Positions 31,658 to 42,400 of a stretch of 44,720 nucleotides of DNA are shown in pieces. Where the stretch lies: assembly GCA_032718475.1 (NCBI GenBank), contig JAUCBJ010005413.1, positions 1-44,720 on the forward strand. Reading direction: 5' to 3'. Each line of letters opens with the position of its first letter. The stretch's first letter is position 1. Both the position numbers and the translations under genes were made by a program. The notes beneath the pieces were generated by a model that searched no databases, was not told the origin of the DNA, and saw only the letters and a list, made by a program, of their open reading frames with translations. This DNA comes from Nemertoderma westbladi. Lineage: Eukaryota; Xenacoelomorpha; Nemertodermatida; Nemertodermatidae.

Positions 31658-34600
31658 CTATATGTAGCTGATGACCCGCCCCTGACTGTCCTGTCTTTGA
31701 GTTCCATTGCCATTAGTTGCTGCTCCCATTGAGTTTTTCCCGTAAGCCAGAACTCTCTCTTGGTTGCCATTGGCGAACGCGACCGCTGGTGGCGTAGAAT
31801 TGAGTTGAGCCCTGAACTGGCGATCGTCTCTCATCTGGATTTCCTGCTCTCCATATCCCGAGTAGGCGGGATTATTTGAACCATCAGTTTTAGAGAAATC
31901 ACGACTTTTAGATACATTATACGATGAGTTTGAATTATCTTCCATATTTTGTTTCTCTTTTCTTCGAATTAACCATATTATAAGAGCAAGGATAATACAC
32001 AGCAGTATAAATGCGATCACTCCAATTATAGCAAAGAATGTGGTTTCACATAGACTGCCTATCTGATTACATTTAGTGTTACCGGTGGTTACTTCACCTT
32101 CAGTTGTGAACCGTGACTTCAACACTTTTGTTTGACCAGAAACAGCCATTGGTATCGCCGTAACCTGAACGAAATATTCTACACCAGGCTCAAGGCCCCC
32201 CAGTATAATATGACCATCCGTTGTTGAATTGTCAACTTTGCCATTCCCACTACAAGACAATGACGACAACGCACTCTTATAACTATCAATGCTACTGAAC
32301 AATTTGTATTTATCCTGCACATCACTTAGGAATTCTTGGAAAATCTTAGTATCAATGGTTTCTTGAATGTTCACATCACAATATGTTATAGATACATCAA
32401 CAGTTGTCCCATCATCATTTACCACCTTGTTTGGAGATGGATTACTGGAATCTTCAGAAGAACATTTATTGTCATCTGTATCACAACCTAATATTGAATT
32501 AACATTGACAGCCACTGGGTCAGTTGTAATATAATCACTCTTTGCCATGCTCAGGGATGATTCCATGTAACACTTATTTTCGGTACTGCAAACGGTACTC
32601 ACTGTCTTGTCAGCCATGCAATTGTAAATTGCAACTGAATTTTCAATATCGTTCGAGACTTTCTTATAATTGATGTCGCATGCTATCACCGTATTTACCA
32701 GCGGACACTTACCAGTGCCAGTGTGAACTTCAGGCCTAATATTTGCTGTGGGGATATAACAGATCTCATAATCCCGGAATTGCTTCCCAGTATCTGCAAT
32801 GTAATAACTCCAATCTATTTCCATGGAATTTGAATTCCCTATCTGCTTGACTATCATATCTGCTTTTGGAAGAGTTGTAAAAGTCCGCTCGGATCCTATA
32901 GCACAATGTGTATCTTCAGGACCCTGACACGCATCGATTGAATAGTAATATCTTGTATCTGGATCAAGATTTATAAACTCAACTGTCATTACTGGATCGT
33001 CAATTGTTTTAGTATTGCTATTCTCCTTTTGTTCTTCTGAACTCCATAAATGTATTTTATATCGTGTGATAGGACCATGTGCATCATGCATTCCAACGGC
33101 AATCCATTCAATTGTAACTGTCCATGGGGACAAATGTTTAATTTTTGCCAAAGGTACAGATGCACTTGGTGTTTGTGCTTTTGTTTTCACGGTTACCGCT
33201 GAAGATGGATTTCCCCATAGGAGTTCATCATTGGCTGTCATGATAGCGGCAGTAATTCTAACTTCATAGAATGTGAAAGAATTTAAGTCAAATATGTCAA
33301 CAGATTCTATAGTTTCAGCATTGGCATCAGCTGTAGGGTCCTGTTCTTTAGAGTAAATCCACTCATCTGCCTCAACATCATTACTTTCAGAATTGTTTTC
33401 ATCATTGTTTTCATCATTGTTCTCTATCTTATGTTTATATTCTATTTTGTATTTGGCAACTGCAAGGTTTTCCACACCGCCGCCATCTTCACCAAGTTGA
33501 GTCGGTTGTTTCCATGTTATTTTAAAACCTGCTACACCTATATCCGCATCTGGTGCTTGTACATTGTTCGGTACACTTGGTGCTTCACTTTTTGTCTGTT
33601 TTTCAACAATGTTACTGGATGCACTATATCCATTGGAATTCACTGCTACTATACGAAACTTATAATTTGTCCAAAATAAAAAATCTTTCTCTCCATGTTT
33701 TACAACATCAACCTGCAATGCTCCAAAGGTTTCTGCACATTTAGTGAATGTATCATCGGGCTGTGTGACCAATGTGCATTGAACTTCATAACCTGTTAAC
33801 AAATGACTGTAATCATTTGCTGGACCAGGAAGCCAAACTGCCTGAAATGTAGCCACAGTGCCAGCTTTTAATTCCACTGTGAGACCAGTAGGGGCATTCA
33901 TCCGATTAATTATGTCAACATATTTTTCAGCTTCTGCAACTCCTACCCGATTTACAGCCTTGCATTTATATAATCCCCTGTCATCTTTAGTAACAGAGTT
34001 TACAACAATGGATGTTGCATCATGGACTTCATAATGACTCTCTTCAATGGTACCTGCTACGGGATTAATTGTTATTGTTTCAGTGGGACTTTGAAATTCC
34101 CATTTAATAAGAGGCATAGGGTCACCAGCGGCACCACATATGAGCCGAATATTATCTCCAATATGAATAGGTGCAGATGAAAAGGGACTTGCAATTGTTA
34201 GACCTGAAACACTAGAAGGGGTCTTCACTTCAATATTTATAACTGTATCATCCAGTTGTATAATAGATTTCCGATTCCCAAGGATTTCTGGTTCTGCATG
34301 TAGAAAACATTTGTAAGTGCCGCTATCACTTAGTTGAATACTAGTTATTTTGAGTGTGTCAGCAGTTAATTCATAGTTTGCGGTGTTCTCTGTCATTTCT
34401 GTAACATCGCCACCACCAGCAGGTATTTTTGCCCATCCATATGTATAAGTAGTACTGGTGCCAAAACTAGCAATACACCGAAGGGTTACATCAATTCCAA
34501 CCTTGATGTCATTCTGATTTTCTGGTATAGTAACAACCACCTTCTGTACACCAATGACTTTCCAGCTTTCTTCTGATTCAACCAGGTAATCATGTCCATC

Positions 34601-36754
34601 AATAATGTTTTTAGCTTTGCAACTATATTCACCAACATCATTATATGTTGGACTGTTAACAACTATTGTTTTCATGCAATCTCCTTTTATTACACAGTTT
34701 TCTTGTAAAGTAATTGTATATCTATCGCCACTTAATTGTGTTTCAGAATCAGTAGGGTGGTATATCGAAATTTCAGGAACAGGGTCTCCTTTTGCTGTGC
34801 ATTCAAATTGTAATCCGGCAGATATAGTTTCAATAAAACTTACAAGTTCAGCTTGAACTTTAATACCAACTTGTTTTTCATTTTCAACCACAACCACAGG
34901 GCCACTATCTGTATCTGATGCCTCACATTTGTATGTCCCTTCGTCGCCTACAACAACTGTCGATACTGTCAATGTTTTACCACTGAGTGCATAGTGGTCA
35001 TTGGCAGCAATTGTTGTTGGACTGGATTCACCAGTACCAGTAAACTTCCATGTAATAACTCCACTATATGATGAAGGTTCCACATTACATGTTAAAACAA
35101 AGTTAGAATCCCCTGCTTTTATAATACCATTAGCAGGTTGAGTGATAATTACTGATTTGAGGATGACAACTTGCATTGTTTCTGTAGTCGGTGACGCATT
35201 ATCACCATTTGCAAAAGCTTCGCAACTGTAGTCACCATCAGAAATCAAACTTGGATTCTCCAAAGTCACAACTAAGGTGGCTGTATTTCCCGATGTAGTG
35301 AGTGAAGGCGTGTACTTATTTACATCAGTAGTTTCCACACCTGCTGGATCTTTAAACTTGATATCTATAGTAATTTCTCCAGTGGCTTCACAAGTTAACT
35401 TGTACTTACTATCTACTAAACTCACAGTGGTAGATGTAATTTTAGCCCTGATAATCACATTAATGTCATCCCCCACAACAATTACAGGCCCATTAGCTGC
35501 ATTTGCTGCCTCACATTTGTATGTCCCTTCATCAGCTACAATAACTGTCGATACTGTCAATGTTTTACCACTGAGTGCATAGTGGTCATTGGCAGCAATT
35601 GTTGTTGGACTGGATTCACCAGTACCAGTAAACTTCCATGTAATAACTCCACTATATGACGAAGGTTCCACATTACAGGTTAAAACAAAGTTAGTATCCC
35701 CTACTTTTATAATTCCATTGGCAGGTTGAGTGATAGTAACTGATGTCATTTTAGCTCTGACAACAACGTCAACTTCATCCCCCACAACAATTACAGGCCC
35801 ATTTGATGCATTTGCTGCCACACATTTGTATGTCCCTTCGTCGCCTACAACAACTGTCGATACTGTCAATGTTTTACCACTGAGTGCATAGTGGTCATTG
35901 GCAACAATTGTTGTTGGACTGGATTCACCAGTACCAGTAAACTTCCATGTAAGAACTCCATTATATGACGAAGGTTCAACATTACATGTTAAAACAAAGT
36001 TTGAATCCCCTACTTTTATAATACCATTGACAGGTTGGGTGATAGCAACGGATGTCATTTTAGCTCTGACAACAACACCAACTTCATTTCCAACCACAAC
36101 CACAGGGCCACTATCTGTATCTGCTGCCTCACATTTGTATGTCCCTTCATCAGCTACAACAACTGTCGATACTGTCAATGTTTTACCACTGAGTGCATAG
36201 TGGTCATTGGCAGCAATTGTTGTTGGACTGGATTCACCAGTACCAGTAAACTTCCATGTAATAACTCCACTATATGACGAAGGTTCCACATTACATGTTA
36301 AAACAAAGTTAGTATCTCCATATTTTATAATTCCGTTGGCAGGAGTGGTAACAGTTGCTGATTTTAGAACAACTACATCTAAAGCGAGAGTTGATATCTC
36401 TCCATCAACACTGGCTTCACAAGTGTAGGATCCATCTGTATCCGCGGAAGGATTATCCAATGTGACAATTAGTATTGGATTTCCCGCTGTGTTGGAAGTC
36501 ACTGTGTAGGTGCCTTGTGTATCACTTATATCTGCGTTATTTGTATCTTTAAATTTCATTTGCAAATTGGCCACGTCTTCAGATACACACTTTAGGTCGT
36601 ACTTGTTGTCTTGGTTGAGGACGACCGCTGTTGAAGATATGGTGGGCGCTGCTGATAGTACACAGCGCATACAAATGAACAATGGAAATACAAAAAGTAA
36701 AACTTTCATTGTTAAACGTTGTATTTTCTTCTCTGTGACTTGCAATGTTGTCAA
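31658..36754 (-). CDS. R3: intronless Ig/FN3 single-pass transmembrane receptor, 1698 aa
   Basis: This is a complete uninterrupted gene. The open frame starts at 36754, but Met16 (ATG at 36709-36707) gives a normal signal peptide (MKVLLFVFPLFICM) and may be the real start. Nine Ig-like domains follow in the order A-B-B-B-A-B and then three unrelated ones: about 36-131, 132-234, 235-337, 338-437, 438-533, 534-635, 636-735, 736-845 and 846-950. The four B domains are almost copies of one another. Four FN3 domains lie at about 952-1056, 1057-1192, 1198-1296 and 1298-1551. The last has an insert with ten cysteines (C1332 to C1501) in the same order as R1 and R2. The cysteine pair is C1562/C1569 and the membrane helix about 1573-1597. 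The tail has about 100 aa with NNPAY (1627-1631, an NPxY form), ERVLAYG and C-terminal ISYI, resembling a class I PDZ ligand. No furin-like run is present in FN3-2. It is a diverged paralogue of R1 and R2. Confidence 0.93.
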   Translation of the reverse strand: MTTLQVTEKKIQRLTMKVLLFVFPLFICMRCVLSAAPTISSTAVVLNQDNKYDLKCVSEDVANLQMKFKDTNNADISDTQGTYTVTSNTAGNPILIVTLDNPSADTDGSYTCEASVDGEISTLALDVVVLKSATVTTPANGIIKYGDTNFVLTCNVEPSSYSGVITWKFTGTGESSPTTIAANDHYALSGKTLTVSTVVVADEGTYKCEAADTDSGPVVVVGNEVGVVVRAKMTSVAITQPVNGIIKVGDSNFVLTCNVEPSSYNGVLTWKFTGTGESSPTTIVANDHYALSGKTLTVSTVVVGDEGTYKCVAANASNGPVIVVGDEVDVVVRAKMTSVTITQPANGIIKVGDTNFVLTCNVEPSSYSGVITWKFTGTGESSPTTIAANDHYALSGKTLTVSTVIVADEGTYKCEAANAANGPVIVVGDDINVIIRAKITSTTVSLVDSKYKLTCEATGEITIDIKFKDPAGVETTDVNKYTPSLTTSGNTATLVVTLENPSLISDGDYSCEAFANGDNASPTTETMQVVILKSVIITQPANGIIKAGDSNFVLTCNVEPSSYSGVITWKFTGTGESSPTTIAANDHYALSGKTLTVSTVVVGDEGTYKCEASDTDSGPVVVVENEKQVGIKVQAELVSFIETISAGLQFECTAKGDPVPEISIYHPTDSETQLSGDRYTITLQENCVIKGDCMKTIVVNSPTYNDVGEYSCKAKNIIDGHDYLVESEESWKVIGVQKVVVTIPENQNDIKVGIDVTLRCIASFGTSTTYTYGWAKIPAGGGDVTEMTENTANYELTADTLKITSIQLSDSGTYKCFLHAEPEILGNRKSIIQLDDTVINIEVKTPSSVSGLTIASPFSSAPIHIGDNIRLICGAAGDPMPLIKWEFQSPTETITINPVAGTIEESHYEVHDATSIVVNSVTKDDRGLYKCKAVNRVGVAEAEKYVDIINRMNAPTGLTVELKAGTVATFQAVWLPGPANDYSHLLTGYEVQCTLVTQPDDTFTKCAETFGALQVDVVKHGEKDFLFWTNYKFRIVAVNSNGYSASSNIVEKQTKSEAPSVPNNVQAPDADIGVAGFKITWKQPTQLGEDGGGVENLAVAKYKIEYKHKIENNDENNDENNSESNDVEADEWIYSKEQDPTADANAETIESVDIFDLNSFTFYEVRITAAIMTANDELLWGNPSSAVTVKTKAQTPSASVPLAKIKHLSPWTVTIEWIAVGMHDAHGPITRYKIHLWSSEEQKENSNTKTIDDPVMTVEFINLDPDTRYYYSIDACQGPEDTHCAIGSERTFTTLPKADMIVKQIGNSNSMEIDWSYYIADTGKQFRDYEICYIPTANIRPEVHTGTGKCPLVNTVIACDINYKKVSNDIENSVAIYNCMADKTVSTVCSTENKCYMESSLSMAKSDYITTDPVAVNVNSILGCDTDDNKCSSEDSSNPSPNKVVNDDGTTVDVSITYCDVNIQETIDTKIFQEFLSDVQDKYKLFSSIDSYKSALSSLSCSGNGKVDNSTTDGHIILGGLEPGVEYFVQVTAIPMAVSGQTKVLKSRFTTEGEVTTGNTKCNQIGSLCETTFFAIIGVIAFILLCIILALIIWLIRRKEKQNMEDNSNSSYNVSKSRDFSKTDGSNNPAYSGYGEQEIQMRDDRQFRAQLNSTPPAVAFANGNQERVLAYGKNSMGAATNGNGTQRQDSQGRVISYI
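35148..36361 (-). repeat. Internal duplication of Ig-domain coding units in R3
   Basis: Four nearly identical coding units of about 309 bp (type B, starting near the GIIKxGDxNFVLTC segment) encode Ig domains 2, 3, 4 and 6. The first three are head-to-tail with a 103-codon period. The fourth follows a second copy of the type-A domain. The units are nearly identical in DNA over long stretches (for example the segment encoding DHYALSGKTLTVSTV), so the duplications are recent or homogenised. Confidence 0.9.
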
Positions 36755-39269
36755 TTAATAAATTAATTTCACCAAATTACATTTCTGAAATAGAATAATG
36801 ATAAAATCTTGATATAGCTGTATAAAGAAACAAATATCCTGAAAGATAAATAATAGAGGTTAATAAAACCAGTCAGTTGTGCTCCTCTACGGAAGTGCAA
36901 TAAAAATATGCCTGATTTTTAGAAATTGTTACAGATCCTTTTTTCATATTGTTATTATAATGGCATAGCTTAGCTTAGTCGGCATTGACTTCCAAGCGGA
37001 AACTAACTGGATGTTGCCCATGTTCTCCATGTTGGATGTCTGGCACTCTAACCCAGTCCGATATCGGCTCAGATAAATGGTGACCTTGGAATTACTACCT
37101 GATCTATGTCCTCATTGTCTCCCAATTGTCATTACCAATAATCTGCAGCCACATTGATCATTCATGATCAACACTAAATTTTAGTTTGCAGAACAGTAAC
37201 CTACGCAGTAACGGTGCCGACAACGACCTATGAAGATTGTGCTGTCTGTATCTGTAATGAATGACTTACTGTTAGGCCTACTTCACCGTGACCGTAGAAT
37301 ACGATACAGAAATACTGAAAGAATGATGCTACTTTATAACACGCCGTGATATATAACATTCCAAAGCTCACTATTGAGTTTACTTTATTTCACGGTGAAT
37401 TTCACGCCGACTTAAAATAAATATATAAATTAACTAAACTTGTGGATATTCTATTTATATCATCAATTCCAAATAAATTACTCTAGAATTTAGTGAAAGG
37501 TTATTTGCAATAATATATTTCCCAACGAGCTCCTATTTTGTTTAACTTGGTACTTAATAATTCTGGGAAGTTATTATTATTTAATAATCTTACTTACCAG
37601 CTGTGTAATTCTTATAATACCTTATTAATAAACATAACTAATAATTTACAATATAAACAAGATAATAATGAAACACTAAACTTAATGAATATCTGCGTAT
37701 AGCATTGTGTTATGGTCTACTTGTCTGATATTATACAATGAATTTAATTTACCAATAGATAATAAAAGTAATTGGAATTATATACAGTACATCAGGATTT
37801 TAGTTAACTAGTTGAACGTATTTACTCTTATGTTTTCAGTACACGGCTGCTCTGTTAGCTTATATAACAAGAACAGCACGCTGCATATTGTGTGAGTCCC
37901 ATCCCTCACCCCATCTGCCACCCAGGACTGCCTGACTCATTCCATCCTGGTTTCCCTCCAAGCCTGTGCAACGGTATCGACCCACATGTACTACTGAACT
38001 GCTTCTCTCTTCACACAGACTTCACGATAACAGCAATAACAAATACTATACTAAACCCTTCCCAGTGGATACCGCATAGCGTTGCCATAGCGATTGCACT
38101 CGCTGAATCATTTTCGATCTATGATTTTAATATATATTCTTTCTTCCTGAATGAATTCCTATGACATAACTAACACAAACTGTGGCACTGAGTCAAAGGC
38201 AAACGAACGACACAATGTGTGTTCTGTGCTATTCTCAATTGTATTGATCGAATATACCAATTAGCTTCATTTCCATTTACACAAAGAGTTGCTGTTACAT
38301 GGAAATGGGGCCTATATTATCATCAATATCCACAATTACAATACCGTGACAAAAAAAAGAAAAAAATCAACGAGGAATTAAATTACAACAAAACCATAGG
38401 AATACAAGGCTGAACGTGGAAAGTACTTAAAAAGTTTTTTCCAATGGCTATTAAAAAATTATCAGGCAGAAACGGTTAAATTTTTTTGAATAATAACTAT
38501 TTTTTCCCGATGTAACCACTAATCTAAGAGTGATTTTAAAATTTTTTTAAAAGTATAGGCGTAGCGTATGACCCCCTTCCACACAATTACGGAGGAATGT
38601 ATCATGTATCTGTAGTTTCTGCAATGCGACTGCAGTCAATCTCTATACCATTGACTCACTTGCACAGAGTGCCCCACACTAGGCGAACTAGCTAGATGAA
38701 AGTCAAGCCCTGGGTCGTACTCTCCTTCTACCAGATCTCCACTCTACACTGGCTGTCATGTTTTATTATAAGGAATTTTTGTTTTTAATATTATAAAACT
38801 TACGATTTCGTTATAAAGTATCATTATTTCGTGCACGTTTTACTTGGTCATTTATCACTTCAAATAAAAGATCCCTTTTACTCCGGTTTGCGGTGTATCG
38901 TGTTTAGAAAAAAATAAAAAAATTTGCCGAACATAACACCGGGTATTGCTAAATATATTGATATTTAGAATTTATATGTCTGCAAATTTACACTTTTACA
39001 CTTATAGGGTAAGAGGCGGATAGTTCTCTATCCGAAAACGGGAAATTCCCTCAAGTTTAACAATTGAAACACGTTACTATACATGTTTGTCGTCATTAGG
39101 GACTTAACCCGTCCGCGTCAAAGGAAAACCCCTTATGTTGAAATGTTGCTAAACTCTTTGTAATCTGGAATCAACATTTTACGTATCTACACAGAATACA
39201 CACGGCATGGATACTAATTTATTAGTTCCAATGTAAATGGGGGTTTATTTGTTTTCGAATATTTTACAG
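36755..39269. other. Spacer between R3 and the first visible Piezo exon, no gene recognised
   Basis: It holds the R3 upstream region (minus strand) and a dispersed repeat at about 36995-37160. The open frames at 37892-38164 and 38219-38413 have no recognisable content. I looked for upstream Piezo exons (hydrophobic helices joined to the 39270 exon by a phase-1 donor) and found none. Confidence 0.45.
36995..37165 (-). repeat. Dispersed repeat with tRNA-like segment
   Basis: The minus strand reads GGTTAGAGTGCCAGACATCC next to GGTAGTAATTCCAAGGTCACC. The same arrangement is found at 16205-16390, and the right half also at 13734-13790. It is a possible tRNA-derived SINE. Confidence 0.4.
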
Positions 39270-39445
39270 CTTCCTCCAAACAAAAGATGTTTAGAGGTAT
39301 TAGCATCATGTGGAGTATCTTTACGCAAACTATCGATGGTACGGTTTCTGGCCTGGGAGATGTTACTTACGACTACCGCTACGTCGCGCATATTCTAGAA
39401 AAGGAACGTATAGAAAAACGGGAAATGGAAATTAGAGTCGCTAAG
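39270..39445 (+). CDS. Piezo: Piezo exon a
   Basis: The acceptor is ATTTTACAG and the donor CTAAG|GTAACT. It encodes MFRGISIMWSIFTQTIDGTV and a charged helix ending EKREMEIRVAK. It starts with two bases of a split codon, so an upstream exon must exist. Confidence 0.85.
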
Positions 39446-42400
39446 GTAACTTTAAACTAAGTTATACTCTTCTGTACATTGTACACGCACCTTTACAATA
39501 TGAACTTGATGACGGCGGAATAATTAAAATTAATTAATTAAAGTTTATTTCGTGTAGGAGGAGGAAGAGCGGCAACGGAAAGAAATGACCAAATTAGCTA
39601 TTCAGGCTGGACTTGTGAGTTTCGGTGACATCAAAGAGAGAGAAGATGAGAGCGAAGATAACAGAGAGAAGGAAGAATCCATTCCTAAGGGAGTTCTTAA
39701 ACAACCGTCTGGGTAAGTTGTGTGCGATAGGTCGTATACAACTTCTGCTCCCTTATAATAGGCCAATATATTTCTTACCATTAGATTGTTTATTTAAACA
39801 CCAGACTGCTGTACTCGATGCATGGCATTAATAGTTTCGGTATTAATCCTCAGTCTGATTTAGGTATATTATTTAATAAAACTTCAGCCATTTATCAGTA
39901 TTCTACCCGGCCATCGGCTCAAGGTAATTTCCATATACCCCTTACTCGACTCGATATTGCATAGCGATCTTTCAACTTCCTTGGTACAACTACAGTACGT
40001 GTATGTGACATAAACAGCACGAAAAAATTGAATAATGTGTACCATCATTTCATAAACGATTATATTAAATAGAGCTCCAACTACACTGTTGGTCGCAACT
40101 AATTTGTTCCTAATAATGATAATTATTTATTCCATCAGACCCCCAGAAGATGATCCTGTTACACGAATACGTCCTGAATCCTCTCGACCCGTCCGATTGT
40201 TCTTCGCCATTTTCTACGTGATGGTTTCCCATTCCGAACTCCTCTGCTACCTTCTCATCATTGTGAACAACCTCCAGTCTGCCAACGTTCTCAGTCTCGC
40301 CCTGCCTATCATTGTCTTCTGTTGGTCCATGCTCAGCGTTCCACGAGCTAGTCGTCTGTTCTGGTTCATAGCTATTTCATACACTGAGGTATAGTACGCT
40401 ACTGTAGTACTGTAACGGTATCTCTTATTGCTTAACAATACTACTCTCTTCAATAGCAAAAGCAGCTGATTTCTCGTAATAATGAAACTGTAATTGACTT
40501 TAGTTTGTTGTTTCGGTGAGAATTATGTACTAGTGTAACTAAAAATAAATATTAAATAATGAAAATATTGTTAAGATAGTGAAGCAAATATTGAGAAACC
40601 TGGTTCGCGGCCTACATTAAGTATTGCTTTGAATTACACTAAATGTGAACGACCGAAGATGTGTTGAGTCGATTACTAGTTAAGCTACAAGTGGGATGAT
40701 ATACGGATACACACACACGTAGCTCAATTCTTACTATTGATAATATTATTTTTTTCACTTCGCTTCTTTTAGGTGACCATGTGCATCAAGTATTTGTTTC
40801 AGTTTAAATTCTTCCCCTGGAATGCCATGAAGGACGCTTTCCCTTTTATGTCCAGTCCGTTTTTCGCGCCTCGCATTCTCGGAGTTGAGATGAAAGAAGA
40901 TTACGCGTATTACGATGTCGCTCTCTTGATGGCGCTATTTCTACACAGATCCAATTTAAAGGTAAACTCCACCAAGCGTGCAATGCAAAAAAAGTCAACT
41001 CGTAGGCCTATGAATATAAAAACATATGGCTTATCTTTACCATCTGTACTTTATGATGTATGTCTGTTTTTGCAGCGTTTTGGATTGTGGAAAGATCACT
41101 ATGATGACGCCAGCGAATACTCCACCAGTTCTACAGACAGCGACTCAGAAGCTGAGGATCCGGAGAAGGCAACTCAGGATGAGTTGGAGAAAGAAAGACA
41201 AGGTGGGAAACGGGATGAGTTGGAGAAAGTGACACAAGGTGGGAATCGGGATGAGTTGGAGAAAGAGAGACAAGGTGGGAAACGGGATGAGTTGGAGAAA
41301 GTGAGACAAGGTGGGAAACGGGATGAGTTGGAGAAAGTGAGACAAGGTGGGAAACGGGATGAGTTGGAGACAGAGAGACAATGTGGGAAACGGGATGAGT
41401 TGGAGACAGAGAGACAATGTGGGAAACGGGATGAGTTGGAGAAAGAGAGACAAGGTGGGAAACGGGATGAGTTGTAGAAAGAGAGACAATGTGGGAAACG
41501 GGATGAGTTGGAGACAGAGAGACAATGTGGGAAACGGGATGATTTGGAGACAGAGAGACAATGTGGGAAACGGGATGAGTTGTAGAAAGAGAGACAAGGT
41601 GGGAAACGGGATGAGTTGGAGAAAGATAGACAATGTGGGAAACGGGATGAGTTGGAGAAAGAGAGACAAGGTGGGAAACGGGATGAGTTGGAGAAAGATA
41701 GACAAGGTGGGAAACGGGATGAGTTGGAGAAAGAGAGACAAGGTGGGAAACGGGATGAGTTGTAGAAAGAGAGACAAGGTGGGAAACGGGATGAGTTGGA
41801 GAAAGAGAGACAATGTGGGAAACGGGATGAGTTGGAGAAAGAGAGACAAGGTGGGAAACGGGATGAGTTGGAGAAAGATAGACAATGTGGGAAACGGGAT
41901 GAGTTGGAGACAGAGAGACAAGGTGGGAAACGGGATGAGTTGGAGAAAGAGAGACAAGGTGGGAAACGGGATGAGTTGGAGAAAGAGAGACAATGTGGGA
42001 AACGGGATGATTTGGAGACAGAGAGACAATGTGGGAAACGGGATGAGTTGTAGAAAGAGAGACAAGGTGGGAAACGGGATGAGTTGGAGAAAGATAGACA
42101 ATGTGGGAATCGGGATGAGTTGGAGAAAGAGAGACAAGGTGGGAAATGGTGGTGGGTTTTAAATTGGGGTGCGTAACTCGGTTAAAAATGGAGTCAAAAG
42201 GGAAAAGGAATCCTTAAAGAAAGGGTGTCTGTCGGTTTAAACACAAAGAGACAAGGTATGAGACCGAGAAGCGATACGGTGAATAGGGAACAACAACGGT
42301 GCAGAATTAGGCGCCGGTATATTATATACAGTTAGTAGGTTAATTTGTGGGGTCCTATTTATTCCCGGTCTGTCGGGCAGAACGTTTTATATATATTATT

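Noticed and set aside
41145-42137. 330-codon minus-strand frame with FPTLSLFLQLIP repeats
   Set aside because: It is the antisense of the 36-bp Piezo minisatellite.
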